From Annona cherimola (lineage: Eukaryota; Streptophyta; Magnoliopsida; Magnoliales; Annonaceae), in assembly GCA_030490835.1 (NCBI GenBank), contig CM059972.1:5672264-5736263 (forward strand): a stretch of DNA of 64,000 bases. Direction: 5' to 3'. How positions within the stretch are numbered: the stretch's first letter is position 1; each line of letters begins with the position of its first letter. A program made the position numbers and the translations under genes. Shown one piece after another: positions 11,165 to 24,165 of the stretch. Under the pieces are notes generated by a model, which was not told where the DNA came from, did no database searches, and saw only the letters and a program-made list of their open reading frames with translations.

Positions 11165-14100
11165 AATTAATCGAGAAAAAATCTATTAATTTGGAACCCA
11201 AATGCATCAAATATCAGGAGAGAATTTGGATGGATGCATATTACTCTCAAATCAGATGTACGGAGCATGGTTATTAATCAATGTAGAATCATTTCTATTA
11301 ATATAATTTTTTTTGTTCAATATACTACACAAGCACTAGGCTAAGAATTTGATGTGTAACAGAGTTCATTTTAGCAACAGACTTTAGCAAAGACATGAAA
11401 TTAAGGTTTTTTTTATTACCTATCATGTTAATATTTTATCATGACACTCCCTTAATGACCACGTAATCGACTGCTCCAATGAAAAGATAAAAAGGCAAAT
11501 ATTTTTACCCAACTTTGAACCCTTGACTTTCATTTTATACATTCTTACATATACTCCCATCAATCATCTAATCATCTAAGTAGTGATACTGTTATATTAA
11601 GTTAAACGTGCTAGATTTTGCTAATGGAACACAATCCCATGCGGTCTCCTGATTGCCCAAAATACTTTTTTTTTTTTACTTTTTTTATAGATGTACGTGC
11701 TTCATCTAAATAAGTTTATATATAACATTTTACATTTTTATTTTTCTACATTCTTTTTATTTTTAAAATTGAAAAATAGATAAGATAAAAGATAAAATTT
11801 AATATGTCAATTTATTTAAGTGGGAACAACAAATCTGTAAAAAAAAAAAGAAACTAATAAAAAACATTGTTTTTGCGCTGCCGCACATTCCTTTGGAATA
11901 AACTTGCAATTAGACGTACTTTTTTTGATAAAAGCAATTAGACGTACTTTTATGACTTCAAAAGAGTAATATTCTCGTTCTGTGAGCATGTTGATCAGCT
12001 AAATTAATTATATATATAATGGGACTGGCACTTAAATATTGAATTATTTTAGCATTATAATATTTTTATTTATAACATATATTATCTTGAAATAATTCTT
12101 CTTAGCCATCCGAAAATATCCCATTATCCGAAATTCTTTCTTTGAAAAGAATCATCTGTTCATAATGTTGAGACTCAAGCAGACTTTGGACAGCCATGTG
12201 TGTGTGTCTATATATAACTATCATCCACGTTCTTCTTAAGCATCAAACGTGATTTAAACCTTTTGTTTTTTTTTTTTTTTTTTCTTAAAAGAAGAAGTTC
12301 CCAATGCTCGTTCATCATTGCATGCTGACTTAAAAGTAACAAAAGTATATATCATAGAAAATGGGATTATCACGGCATCGGAATTTAATTATGAGATCCA
12401 AACCCTTAAAGGAAAGATATTTTAATTTTACCTAATCGTGTCCCAAATCCAAGGGTAGTGGAGCCACTCCACTTTTGTCCAGATTTAATAATTGTTATGA
12501 GGGTCATTATCATTAAAGATGATATTTAATTCTCGAATCCTCATACTTGATTTGCTTTTCGGTTAGTTATCATCAATAATTAAGTTGAACATAATCAATT
12601 GAAAGGACAGGGGCTTTTTTTCCCCCTCTCCTTTTGGCCAACCTTCCACCCTCCACATGCATGGTTGGCAAGCACTGGATCTTAATATCTGTCCAAATTT
12701 TAGTCGCCCGCTTGCCACCTTGTCCAATTTCTACAATCAACATGACAAGACTTACAACGAAACTGAAAATAATACCATACCTTCAAGTTAGTCTCCAAAA
12801 TTCTACGTCTATCCAAATCTGTAGCAAAATTCGTTTTTGGAGAAGGAAAAGTGGAGAAAGTTCCCTTGCTGATGCCTAAGGAAATTCAACATTTCGTTGC
12901 TAATGAGTACAAACAACCATATATGCAGAATTATGAGCTACTCGCGTATGCACAAAGAGAGAATGAAACTTAGGATTAAATATCAAGGTTATATATTTTT
13001 TCTTGCTTAGTCAAATGCAAAACAAGGTACTATACTTTAGTGTTACTAGTTTTAGTCCAAAAATGAACATTTGAACAAAATTAGTATACATGTTCAAAAA
13101 AATAATACTCATGCTAGCTGGGTTACTTTTCACGAATTTCTCTCCGCTGTCTCCATGCACTGTAATATTTCAATTGGGCTATGTTTCGGTTTAATCGGGA
13201 TTACACCAAAACTTCTCATGTAATCACATGGATTGGGCCCACTTTTATAATAGAATAAAGAACTAACTTTTCAAATGGTTCAATACCATTGTTTTATCAT
13301 GACACAAAACATCATCTTGATCTGTGGGTTACTTTTAATATTTTTATATAAATTACAAAAAATGCTTATATCCATTCAAAGATGGCATAAAAATGTAATA
13401 TTATTTTATAAAATCATTTATCTATGTTAGAATGATATTTTAAATGTATTAAATATTACAACTATAACTATTAAGGATTACGATTTTCTTATTTGAGCTA
13501 ATTTATATGAAAATTTTAAAATGCATTTAGTTCACATATTAAATTTTATAATTTTTAAAACTCTATACATTTCTAATTTTAAAATCAACATTTTTTGGGT
13601 CATTTAATTCATTTTCATCTAAAATGAAGATTTTTGAAATAACTATATATAAATATCCAAAATTATAAAATGTGTTCGGTGGTGGTTTCGTGTAACCCCT
13701 CATGTTGATAATTGATAAAAATTTGCTTCATCCATTAATTTATCATTAGTTACTTAGCTAGGAGACTAAGTTTAATCTAAATCAAATATATACATAGGCT
13801 AGGTTTGTTTAAAAATATATTTATATATAGATTATAAAAAAAACTTAGATACATTCACACATATTAAAGTATAATAATATTTTATAGAATTATTTATTCA
13901 TATAGTAATAATATTTTAAATAGTTCAAATGTTAAAATTGATATTGAACATCAAGCTATTTTATTATATTGACTAACACATTTATTGATAGGGATTATGC
14001 ATAATGTTACTAAATAAATGATGAAATTTCCATAACAATGTAAATAATATAGAATAATTTAACCTTATTTAAATAATGCAAAATAAATGAATCAAAATAT

Positions 14101-15200
14101 TTTTCAAGAGGAGTTTCATAGGAGTGGAAATCTTATAAAATTTATATGAATTAAATACACTTGTAAAAATATTTTTAAAAAAAATATAAAATGGACATTA
14201 TGCTAGGCTAATATATGCTTATGTCAACTCAAGCTAACAAACAACCCGACTTTTAAATTGATAAATAAATTTATTATGTTTATTTAATACATTTTTATAT
14301 ACAAGCTAAGTACATCTTTCTTTGAACATAGTACACATTTGATTTGAATAAAATTTAGTCTATTAACTAAATAAATACTTTTAAACGCACTAAGTGAAGT
14401 GGATTTTACATGTAAGGTAAAATAGATGGAGTTCTACCAAAAACTCTTTTTATAATAAAAATGACTTATTAAAAAATCATTTCTCACTGATACCTAAAGG
14501 ATATATGAGAAGATTAATGGAAAGAGAGTGTATAAAAGCAAAGTTCATTTAATTTAAATGTAATCATCTTATTTGTCTTCATTTATTTAACTGTAAGTAC
14601 AAAAGATTATATCGACTTGAAACTCCCATGCACTGACAATAATGAAATTCTTTAATCATTTAATACATTTTTAGTACGACCCACACGAGTATGTAATGAA
14701 GAATATAATTTGTGGATAATAATTGACAAATGAAAAATACATATAAGATTTGGCCTTACAGCAACAAAATATTGTAATGGATCTAAATAAAGAGGTTATA
14801 TAGATATTTTTATTTTTAATTTCATAGAAATGTTTTATATAAGGAAAATTTTGTAATATATGCTGCTAGGGCTTGAACTTCCAAGAAAAATCATTTATTA
14901 TAAAGTTAATTTAACATGTATTTTTAACAACTTTATTATTATTGGTATTTTAATTATTAACTCTTTTTTTTTTGTCTTTTTCGAGACATATAGTACATGC
15001 GATTGAAGGAAAAGATGAGAAGGGACAGTTTGAACAACTGGCTGGAAAGAAGCTACTTTACTAAAAATTATAATGGAATGGGCGGATCGTCAATGGTGGG
15101 ATTTGATAGACTTGCCATCTCGTGGATACTCTACGGTTCCACGTGGACAGCTGAAGGGTAGCCCATCATATCATGATTAAGACACTGGTGTCCGTCCTCT
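11165..15200. other. gene-free intergenic stretch with old repeat fragments
   Basis: No gene is supported. Strongly AT-rich pieces at about 13320-13520 and 13730-13990 resemble the central region of the foldback family represented at 4161-4721 (recurring ATAGAATCATTTATTCATATAG-like blocks). A single 81-codon frame near 12634 has no recognisable feature. Confidence 0.5.
11906..11951 (+). mobile_element. tail-only micro-insertion 5
   Basis: GCAATTAGACGTACTTTT (18 bp) is duplicated perfectly at 11906-11923 and 11934-11951. Only ten bases, TTTGATAAAA, lie between. This is one of the clearest examples in the window. Confidence 0.65.
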
Positions 15201-15202
15201 GA

Positions 15203-15266
15203 TCAATTCATGATCTGGTGGGTGTTAACGGATCTCAATTCATGATCTGGTGGGTGTTAACGGATC
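15203..15266 (+). repeat. perfect 32-bp tandem duplication
   Basis: The unit at 15203-15234 is repeated without a mismatch at 15235-15266. It contains GGTGGGTGTTAACGG, which is also the left terminal motif of the adjacent GGGTT-rich element, so the duplication includes the edge of that element. Confidence 0.85.
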
Positions 15267-15866
15267 GGGTTGGACGGGTTGGAGCTTAATCCTAATTCTA
15301 ACCCATTTAAATTTTCTCAACTCTAATCCGTTTATTAACCCATTTAAAAAACCTTAACCCTAACCCATTTACAACCCATTTAATAAATGGGTTGGTGGTT
15401 GTTAACGGGTTGTATAGCAAATAACCTAAAAGCCTAAACTTTAGTAGATAACGATCTCGCAGGGAGAGACGAGAGGGTGTTTTCGGCGTAGGGAAAATGG
15501 AAATAGGGCAGTAACAGGAAAATGGAATTAGAGCAGTAGTGAAAAAATGAAAATTATGTGACTTGAAGAAGACTTAAAGAGGAAAAATAACCAAGAGGTT
15601 TACATGTATATATATAAAACTTTAATGAGTTAAGCGAGTTAAATGGGTTGAAAGAATTGAACGGGTTGAACAGGTTTTACGGGTTAAATGGGTTACTAAA
15701 CGGGTTGACGAGTTATAAAATCTTAACCCTAATCCATTTATTTAATTAAACGGTTAAACAGGTTGGCGGATCATAACCCATTTATTCAAAAATCCCAACC
15801 CAAACCCATTTATAAACGGGTTGAACGAGCGGGTTGATGGGTTGACCATGACCATTAACACCCCTA
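15249..15866. mobile_element. GGGTT-rich hAT-like nonautonomous element
   Basis: The left end reads TGGGTGTTAACGG and the right end, on the other strand, TAGGGGTGTTAATGG. The interior is filled with alternating AACCCATTTA and ACGGGTTG-type blocks in opposite orientation, so it can fold on itself. TAGGGGTGTTAA termini are known from plant hAT-type MITEs. No 8-bp target duplication could be read because the left edge was later duplicated. It is non-coding and not telomeric, since the blocks are not in a TTTAGGG register. Confidence 0.48.
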
Positions 15867-16177
15867 CTCCTTACCATTTTTAATTCATTTCGAATTGGCA
15901 TTTGTAATTAAGGGGTATAATATTGATTAATTAGCGCCTTTTGTTTACTGTGACATCTCCGTAAATAATTTTGACAATCCTAATTTTTCATCGATCTTGG
16001 TGTATCTATTTTTCCATTTTGCTTCGTAACTTCTTACAAACTCATGTACCCGCTCATACCAAAGAGTAAGCAGGTCCAAAATTGGATTTAATAATAAATT
16101 CATTTATGAGATTTGCGTCTGTGCCTAACTGTAAGTATATAATAAGTTTTTAAAAAAAATTGCATACATACCTACAT

Positions 16178-16229
16178 AGTTTCACTCATATTATTGTTAT
16201 ATATATTAAAAAAAAAGTTTCACTCATAT
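16178..16229 (+). mobile_element. tail-only micro-insertion 6
   Basis: AGTTTCACTCATAT (14 bp, perfect) occurs at 16178-16191 and 16216-16229. The 24-bp insert is an AT-rich leader followed by eight A. Confidence 0.55.
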
Positions 16230-16849
16230 AACCTTTTTCGTGAAAATTTTTGAAAAATGACCAGAATGTCTATGCAAACAAATAAAATTACAAAACATAA
16301 AGAAATATTTTTAAAATACAAAAATTTAGACAAACTATGTAGATATGGATGTAATTTTTTTTAAAAAAAAAGTATGACCCGAACTATACAGTTAAGCATG
16401 CACAAACCCCATTTATTTATGATTTGCTTTTCGACCAAAAATTTATTTAGTTTACCTCTATTCTCTTTTCTTGTTTTTTTTTCTATTTTTAAATTTTATT
16501 TTTCTCTAAATTTCTATCTATATGACTTTAAATTGATATGTTTGTCCATAACGAGTGTTTGGATAATAGTATCAACCTCATATTTCAGTAATGTCATCTC
16601 ATTTTTGGCTCATTTGATGGTTAAATTAAAATCAACTAAAAAAAGTCAAGTTCATCAGCATCAAAAAGCTCATCATCCTTATCTATTAAAGTGTCGTACC
16701 AATGTACTAAAATTACTTGATTTGCATTTGGATTTTAAAGTTGTTAATTCAACCTCTAAAGCATCCAAAACATCGTTCTCATGGACGAAAATAATTTTAC
16801 AATATATCATTACAACCTATCGTATATATGAATAGATCTAAAAGTTTGT

Positions 16850-17095
16850 TTAGTATGAGGTTAAAAAAAAAACTTTTCCATTACTTTTTACATATTTTTA
16901 TGATTTAACATTTTAACGCCTAATTATCTTAATTTTCTATAATTATCTTTATATTTCAATTATTTTTTCACATTTTTTTTTACAATTATCATATCAATTT
17001 ACTAGGATCATCTATCATATCATATTGTTCACTAATTTTTTTTTTGAAAATTTTCTTATCTTCTACTTGGAGTGTTTTTCATAATTTACATGTCA
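16850..17095. mobile_element. degraded Tourist-like MITE fragment
   Basis: Blocks typical of the GGGTGTGTTTGG family (AAAACTTTTCCATTACTTTT, CATATCATATTGTTCAC) are recognisable, but the termini are eroded. Immediately upstream, about 16690-16850 resembles the interior of the 4161-4721 foldback family. Confidence 0.4.
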
Positions 17096-17964
17096 CATTT
17101 TTTTTTTGAGTGGACAGATTGCATATTTTTAAGAGGGCATCACTGACTGAAAGTTTTGATGGAAATGATTTTTGGCATCGTGGTAAATAATATCAAATAA
17201 AATCAACTTGTTAGATTTTATTTTAATCAGGAAATGGGCCAAAACTGAGATGACATCACTGAAATATTTCAATGGTGTGGACACCATTAAACCAGGCCTC
17301 ATACGTAAATGTAACTATCTATTTCGATAACTGCCAAACAAGGTCAATAAAAACCGCCTTTCTACTTTTGTAGTCATGTATGACATTTCCGGAAGCCGCT
17401 TGCCAGAATATATCCTTTTCCCCCGCAATATTGCTCGGTCGCGCCGTTTAGCTGGGTCGGCCACCGGCCACGTACGGGAAAAAATCTACTGGCCAAACAC
17501 TAGAAAGCTCAATCCCTCGAGAACTGTGTATGGTAGGTAGCAAACACACCTGAATTCAATACACACTCAAATTTCGGTGAGGAAATCGAAACAATTTTTC
17601 AGTAATCCAGACCGTTAATCAATTTAATGTTTTTGATTTAAAGGAAAATTTGAAACATTTTTCTCACCTGAAGAAATTAATTGGCTCTCTCTGTCCATTT
17701 TAAATTCAAAAGAGAAATCAACGGTCAATTTCTTGAAGGAGTTATCCCTTTCTTTATGAGAGAGTTATCCCGTTTGTTACAAATGAAAATAGATGTGATG
17801 GAGGATGGTACTATAAGCAGAGTAATAACCTCAAATATTTTTATTTTTTATTTACGTTTTTTTAAGTCTAAATGTAATTAGGAGACAATTGGAAAAGCAA
17901 AGAGGGGAAGTGAACAACGAAATTTTTTATTTTTAATACATTTCAATCATTTTACATGTTTTAA

Positions 17965-18318
17965 ATGGGCTTGACTGCATGCACTCGAGTGCATTTCATC
18001 TACTTTTTTATTTTTTTTAAATTTTTTATACAATTATTAATCTGTGTATTTAACATGTGTATTAATTTTTACCATTTTTGGATTTTTTTAGATATTTATT
18101 TTTGATTTTTTAAAATCAGTGACATTTTTGTAATTCATTAATTACTAAAATGTCACTGATTTTAAAAAATAAAAAAATAAATATCAAAAAGTTTCCAAAA
18201 ATGATAAAAAAAATTGATACACATGTTAAATACATCTAGATTAACAGTTGTATAAAAAAAATTCAAAAAAAATATAAAAATAGGTTTTTGCACTTAGGTG
18301 CACCAAAGCTGAATGCAC
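17965..18318. mobile_element. GTGCA-type foldback element
   Basis: The segment is an almost complete palindrome. The centre has two perfect 24-bp arms at 18105-18128 and 18147-18170 around an 18-bp spacer, and pairing continues outward to GTGCATTTCATC-like and TGCACTTAGGTGCAC-like ends. Two more members lie at about 33465-33735 and 57470-57770, each with GTGCAC at both ends. There is no coding capacity. Class and target duplication are undetermined. Confidence 0.62.
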
Positions 18319-18339
18319 AGAGCTGTACTGTATCATAAC

Positions 18340-18512
18340 TCTATCTTAAATACCTTATTAGTTCATTTTTTATTCATATAGTCAATTGTTTTTTATATAG
18401 TTATCTTATTTATTTTCACTTCACCCATATCATATTACATCATTTTCATACTTTAAATTTTTTTTTTTTTTTACTTTCCCACTTTCCACTTACATTCCCA
18501 AACACGCCTTCA
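18340..18512. mobile_element. partial Tourist-like MITE
   Basis: The right end CCCAAACACGCC and interior blocks of the GGGTGTGTTTGG family are present. The left part is missing or eroded. Confidence 0.45.
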
Positions 18513-19352
18513 ATTTATCAAAATTTTTTTTGAATTGATATATTTTAAAATTTTAAAAATTTCACCTATCTCACACTCTTATGCTCATGAAAAATAGTAA
18601 AAAAAAAATTGAACTTTTATACAAATATGTATATTAAAAAATGGTAAAAATAGAATTTACAAAGTAGATACAATAGAACTCACGTAGAAGTGAAAAAAAA
18701 AAAAATCTATAATATAAAATACATGATTGTTAGCTGCGTAACACCCGATTGTATAATATCATGATCTCATAACAATGGCTGAGCGGGTAGAAAATCTTCT
18801 TTCGTCCAGAATCGATGATTAATTCTCAGCCGTTGGATGATCCTGGAATTACTGTGGAGCTGAACAGAACTCAATAAATGCCGTTTAGATGGTTGAGATT
18901 GTACGACAGGCACGCCTCATGAATGAATGATAGCGTACTTGATCCGTTAGTCTACAGTGGGGAAAAAACCCTTGTTATTCGCAGCGCATGGAGTCTCGAT
19001 TTGGGGAGTCGTGGGTCATGTTCTCATATGTCAGAATCCCAAAGCCACTATTGGTTTGGAAAACTTGGATTCGGATACCCGGAGAAAACGCATAACTGAC
19101 CTGATTTTGCGTAGCATATGTTCCGAGAAATTTACAGATGGGAAGAGGAGGGTATAAAAAAATACTCTTGGATTTGGGTTGGATAATATTTAGAACCGAC
19201 TCTCAAGTACACTGCACCATATGAGTATAAATATTATACGTGTTCTTTTTATATGAATCACATTTTTATCTTTATAACTCAAATGTATTTTTATTTTTTT
19301 CCTTTTTTCCTAGACGGATTTATCTTTCTACTTCTTCTATTCTCTTCTCAAC

Positions 19353-19391
19353 TTCTAATATTTTAGTTGACAAAAAAATTCTAATATTTTA
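19353..19391 (+). mobile_element. tail-only micro-insertion 7
   Basis: TTCTAATATTTTA (13 bp, perfect) lies at 19353-19365 and 19379-19391 around the 13-bp insert GTTGACAAAAAAA. Confidence 0.6.
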
Positions 19392-19430
19392 TTTATATGA
19401 TTGCTTTGATATTAAATATTTTGTATCTAA

Positions 19431-19721
19431 GGGTGTGTTTGGTTGAAGGTAAAACTTTTGATGAATAGTTTTTGAGGTAGAAGTTATCAAATAGACAGAA
19501 AATGATGTGATATAATAGAGGTAATGATGAAGAGTAAATAAAATAAAGTTAAAATAGATAAATTAGTTGTATGAGTAGTTGTGTAAAAATAATTTAAAAG
19601 TAGGGTAGTTTATATAGAAAAATGTGAAAAAATAATTAAAAAATAAAATAGTTATAAAGAGTAAAAAGTTTTGAATTGAAAAGTTTTGATTGATATTTTT
19701 TTACCCCACACAAATACACCC
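19431..19721. mobile_element. Tourist-like MITE with TAA target duplication
   Basis: This is the best-preserved copy of the family. It starts GGGTGTGTTTGG and ends CAAATACACCC, with TAA on both flanks (19428-19430 and 19722-19724). A 3-bp TWA duplication and G-rich TIR are characteristic of PIF/Harbinger-derived Tourist MITEs. It is 291 bp and non-coding. Other members lie at 10887, 36307, 38118, 49937, 56262 and in the 62.9-63.4 kb cluster. Confidence 0.75.
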
Positions 19722-19724
19722 TAA

Positions 19725-22460
19725 ATAACTAAATTGAAATGGATACCTAATCAATCCAACCTTCATATAGATAAGATAAGATTAACTAGTCAGTTCTTAT
19801 AAATGAAATATAGATAAGATACAACGATAAAAAAAATAAATAAGCTAAAAAAGAACCAAGCCAAAGTGACCCGAGTTTCATCCTTAACTTGGATATGAAA
19901 GCCTTTCCAAGTGACACTAGGATGACAAAGCATGATGTCAATAATAAAGTAAATCGAAATATTTCTTGAATTATGAATGCGTTTAATGATTAAAAGAGAG
20001 CTCATTCCTAGATGGAGAGACCATGTTGCAGTAGTCATAAGATCAATGTAGATGGTCACAGAAATCATTTATGGAGAATGCATGGATTTTGGAGTAGTTT
20101 TGAGAGATTCAATGAGAATTTTTTTGGAAATTAGGTGTTGGAAAGTAGAAGGGGTGATGGGCTTTTTCACCATGGAAGCGATGACTATCTACTTTGAATT
20201 GGATAGAGTGTGTAATTGAAACTGCAACACCTTTAAGTTGAAAGTGATTCACTAACTTTGATTAGTTTTCTTAATAACGAATATCTGATTTTGTCTACTG
20301 TTGACATAATACTTCATAACGTCAAGATGTAAGTTATGGCTATCCAAACTCTATGATATCTTCATGTCTTACATTCTGATAATACTATTGATCATGATGC
20401 TTCCTTCACAGACTTGAATGTTACTTCAAATACGTGTTGGGGTGTTGGGGATGTCTTCTAAGATTCCTTGTGAATGTTTTGAATATGAGCTTTTCTTCTT
20501 TTTATTGTTAATGGAAATTTCTTTACATAAAAAAAGATCTATTAAATAAAACAAAAAAAAGAAACCCATCTTTGGTGTGGATATTCTATCCCAATTGAAA
20601 AACCATTCATATCAAGATCATTATGAAATTTGGAAAATCATTCGAATGGACGAATGTGTATCTTCTATAGAACTTAATTGACTATCTGTTCCTTAAAAAA
20701 AAATTGACATATCTACATTTGTCTATTTATTCTTGGATATTCTTTAAGAGCTGATTTGGACATATAAACTACAATTTAATGGATAAATAAAGTAAATGTA
20801 TTTTAATCATTAAAAAAAATAAAGGTATTTTTATTCATAAATATTTATATCCATTGCAATTTTTAATACATATAAGTCTTAAAACATTCTTAAAATTTGA
20901 AAGGAGACTTTAACTCCCATCCATTTTGGGAGAGACACATTGCTCCTCTCTACGTGGAGAGACACAGTGCTCCCAAAAAGGATGCCTTGAGCATTCGACC
21001 ACGCGTCCCTACAGTAGCAGAAGGCAATGCTACAAGCGCGACGTCTTGGGGTAAATGTATTTTTTAAATAGTGTAAAAAACAAAACGAAATACATCTCGA
21101 TCCAAAGGATAATTGACAGAAATAAATCAGTACGTCGCAAAGAAGCGTCAGTTCCCTTTGCATCCATCCAAAGGACTCATGCGTATTGGTTCAAAGAGTA
21201 GCCAACTGTGTTGTGTACTTATTATCTGCACAACCATACATCTCGATCGTTTATGATAATAATATCAAAACTGTTTGATCAAAATATAATAATTAATTAA
21301 TGTTTGCTTGGATGGACTAAGTAACAAAAGACGTCAATAATAGTCTTTTTTTTTTTAATATTTTTCTAAACCATTATCCACGTTTAATAATTTTTTAAAA
21401 TTATAATAATTCTATTTTTCTTTGCCTTTTTTAATAACTATGCTCTATCCAATCGAGACAGACCACGCAGGTACAGTTCACGACTTTTCTAAACAAAGGA
21501 AGACAAGCATGAAAAAGTAGAGATAGAAAGTAGCAAATATGACCAAATTTGGCACAAGCTAACCAAATAAATGAACGGCTTTCAAGTTGATATATCATGT
21601 ACGTTTAAGATTCATGAATATTAGAGCTGACATTGGATGCATTGACTACAGCTGAATCATGCACGCATGGACATCATGGTAACCATTGACAAACTAATGA
21701 AAAAAAAGTAGGGGCCAATGGCGATCAGAAAGAAAAAAAAAAAAAAAAAAAGTAGGGGCCAGTGACCAGCTGAGCAGGGGGTGACAGGGTCCGGAAGAGC
21801 AACAAAGCAAATTGATAGGCGTGTGAGCAGAGCAATGCTAGTGGTATGGAATGGTGATCATTTTTCGTATATACGGAAAAACAAGGAGGATCCGACCGAC
21901 AAGACAGCATTTTATTTCGGGGGTCGACATCTTTAGCACTGACCCACTTTCCCCCTTTGCAAAATTCCATTCCTAGCTACGTCGATTCTAATCCGAATAA
22001 AACCATGCATAGAAAATAGCAAGTGGTGTTATTAATATAAAGAGATCGATCCAGACTCATATTCTTTACTTCCGAGTTAAATTTCGACAACCTAAGAAAT
22101 CCCAGATCATATCAGAAGGTATGGTTAGGACCGGAATGAAAACGCTACCGAATTTTTGGTGCTTAATTTGGTGGATCACGCAACATTCCCATTGTATGCA
22201 TGTGACAGCTGCGATCCCGACCATTCATTTAGTAGACACTTCCTGTAAAAATATCCTCTAAGACAATGCTAATTAATTCTAAGCTATTGTTCTTCAGGAA
22301 ATTTTTATAGGTCATTATTATTGGGATTTTTTGCTTCGATGTAGTTAGGATATATGGAAGCGATGTCACCTAACTTTTTCAAATTTTAAATATTTTGATA
22401 CTTAATGAAAACTTTAATATTTTTATTATATTTAACATCATTAATTTAGCTAAGTTTTAT
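19725..22460. other. gene-free intergenic stretch
   Basis: No gene is supported. A 94-codon minus-strand frame at 20879-21163 contains a small direct repeat (GGAGAGACACA followed by TGCTCC, twice, near 20929-20976) but no recognisable domain. A micro-insertion at 21701-21764 is listed separately. Confidence 0.5.
21701..21764 (+). mobile_element. tail-only micro-insertion 8
   Basis: An A-run followed by GTAGGGGCCA(A/G)TG is duplicated (21701-21720 and about 21745-21764, one mismatch). The insert between starts GCGATCAGAAAG and continues as a run of A. Confidence 0.58.
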
Positions 22461-22461
22461 T

Positions 22462-22664
22462 GCCACCTACGCGTTGCTCCAGCGGTAAACAGTCCTGGCA
22501 TGCATTGTGGAACATAAGATCGAATCTCGTCCTGTGGGAGGAGAATGTGGTCTCCATTTAGGTCTAGAGAGCATTTGGTCTCCCTCCCGATAATTGTAAG
22601 AAGTTATTGAGCTTGATTGTGATATTAAAATTAAGATGAAATGTAAATACACAACAAAAAACCA
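22462..22664 (+). mobile_element. tRNA-derived SINE
   Basis: The head resembles a tRNA gene: GCGTTGCTCCAGCGG (A-box-like, about 22471) and AGATCGAATCTC (B-box-like, 22517-22528). Downstream, TGGGAGG...GTGGTCTCC and GCATTTGGTCTCCC modules are shared with the elements at 56838 and 63718. The 3' end runs to an A-rich ACACAACAAAAAA. The pol III boxes are eroded, so current activity is doubtful. A short AAGTTT is seen on both flanks, too weak to call a target duplication. Confidence 0.62.
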
Positions 22665-23221
22665 AGTTTCATGCAAAGAGTACAAGTTGCACCTTGTTCA
22701 CAAGAGCAAAGCCCCTTTTTAATTAGTTAAGAATTAAATATGAATTTCCCACCCACGAATGTTGTTGAATTTTGAACTGCCGCTCCCTGATTGGGTTAGG
22801 AATGTGATTCCGACTTTCCACATGGTACTAACAAGACCAAATAAATAGCTATCACATAATATGGATCATGTCAGAAGGGGCGGACCCAAACGCAAATGGC
22901 GGCTATAAGGACACCCATTGGACGCAGTTTCTAATGAAATTGAGATCAATGGATGGAATTCACTAGATTGGGACTGGTCCGGGCCATTGCAGATGAGGTG
23001 GATTTGTGGGGCCCACTGCCAACATAAGCTGCTGAAAGTGATGGTGTAACCAGAGCCTGCTTTCCCCAAAGCAATGTGTCTTGAGATGAGCCGCAAGTCA
23101 GCCAAAATATCGTGAGATGGAGAGACTGTTTACATTATTTCAGCCTACCAAGAACACCCACTTATTCAAATCCACACACCTTTTTTTTCTTATTGGTGTT
23201 TGTTGTTTTTCACCCTTTTTC

Positions 23222-23228
23222 TATAAAT
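23222..23228 (+). promoter_or_regulatory. TATA box of the MIF gene
   Basis: TATAAAT lies 198 bp upstream of the MIF start codon. It would place the transcription start near 23255 and give a 5' leader of about 165 nt. The assignment is inferred from position and sequence only. Confidence 0.6.
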
Positions 23229-23419
23229 CAAACCACCAAGAGTAGAAGAAAATAGAGGGTGATTTGATCCTATTTCTGCTATTTCAACCACCCATCCATG
23301 CCATCCTCCTCAATTCAAACACCCTCTCAACCCAATAAAACCCCAGGAACGGCTCCCTCTCCATTGCTGAGAGAAAAAAAATCAACCCAACCATCAAAAC
23401 CAGCTGTGACCCAAACACC

Positions 23420-23695
23420 ATGAGGCCTCAAAGGGAATCCAAGAAGGTAGCAAATGGTTCTGTTGGGAAGAGGGAGAAGGCAGCCAGGTACAAAGAGTGC
23501 AGGAAGAATCATGCTGCTAACATAGGTGGATATGCTGTTGATGGCTGTAGAGAATTCATGCCGGCCGGCGAAGAAGGCACGAGCGCCGCCCTCAAATGCG
23601 CTGCGTGCAACTGCCACAGGAACTTCCACAAGAAGGAGGTGGAAAATGATGAATGGCCCTGCGATTACTCTTCGGATTCAGCTACAAGGAACTGA
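23420..23695 (+). CDS. MIF: mini zinc finger protein (MIF family)
   Basis: This one-exon gene encodes 91 residues that are almost entirely a ZF-HD dimerisation-type zinc finger. It shows [14 protein letters not shown] at 24-37, [11 protein letters not shown] at 38-48 and [16 protein letters not shown] at 58-73. The likely zinc ligands are Cys27, His31, Cys43, Cys60, Cys63, Cys65, His66 and His70. No homeodomain follows, which defines MIF proteins. In this family they heterodimerise with ZF-HD homeodomain factors, interfere with their DNA binding or nuclear entry, and affect hormone responses and floral meristem termination. The length fits the family (about 80-100 residues). The basic N-terminus ([11 protein letters not shown]) is family-typical in character but variable. 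A TATAAAT at 23222 and an AATAAA at 24166 frame a plausible transcript. Confidence in the family is very high; the specific orthologue (MIF1, 2 or 3) is not resolved. Confidence 0.95.
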   Translation: MRPQRESKKVANGSVGKREKAARYKECRKNHAANIGGYAVDGCREFMPAGEEGTSAALKCAACNCHRNFHKKEVENDEWPCDYSSDSATRN

Positions 23696-24165
23696 ACTGA
23701 TTGAAGACCAGAAAATCCATGTGGGTGCTCCTTATTTTGCTGTTCCATTCTCCCTTTGGATTTCTTTCTTCTTTTTTCCACAAGTTCTGTGTACCTGCAC
23801 CACAGGAACGAGATCAAGCCCATTTATCATGCTGCACATTCAAGGAGCATGCCGTAATGTGAATCTCTTTTCTGTTGGATTGCCATATCCGTTGCCTGGA
23901 GAACTTTCTTTCTAAAAAGGAAATTTTGGTTGAAATTAGGTAGACCTATTGTTGGAAAATTATTCCATCTTCTTTAAAATATCTAATTCTTGTGATTTTG
24001 GACAACAACCTTCGATTGTATCTCAACAAATGAATTGTCCATGTTTGCTGCTAAGATTTCATAATAACTATCCGAAGTTGATCCTTTCTGTCCCTCCCTC
24101 CCACCCTCTCATACTTACTGAATTTTTGCTTCTATTTCTTTTCTCAGGGTCTTGGAGATGATTGA

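Noticed and set aside
15290..15850. Interstitial telomere repeat
   Set aside because: GGGTT and AACCC blocks are irregular and alternate in orientation; they never form a TTTAGGG array.
16374..16835. 153-codon open frame on the + strand
   Set aside because: Its 3' half reads as the interior of the foldback family at 4161-4721. The peptide is dominated by Phe, Leu, Ile and Lys expected from AT-rich DNA and has no domain.
23526..23915. 129-codon frame overlapping MIF
   Set aside because: It is an out-of-frame shadow of the MIF zinc finger running into the 3' UTR.
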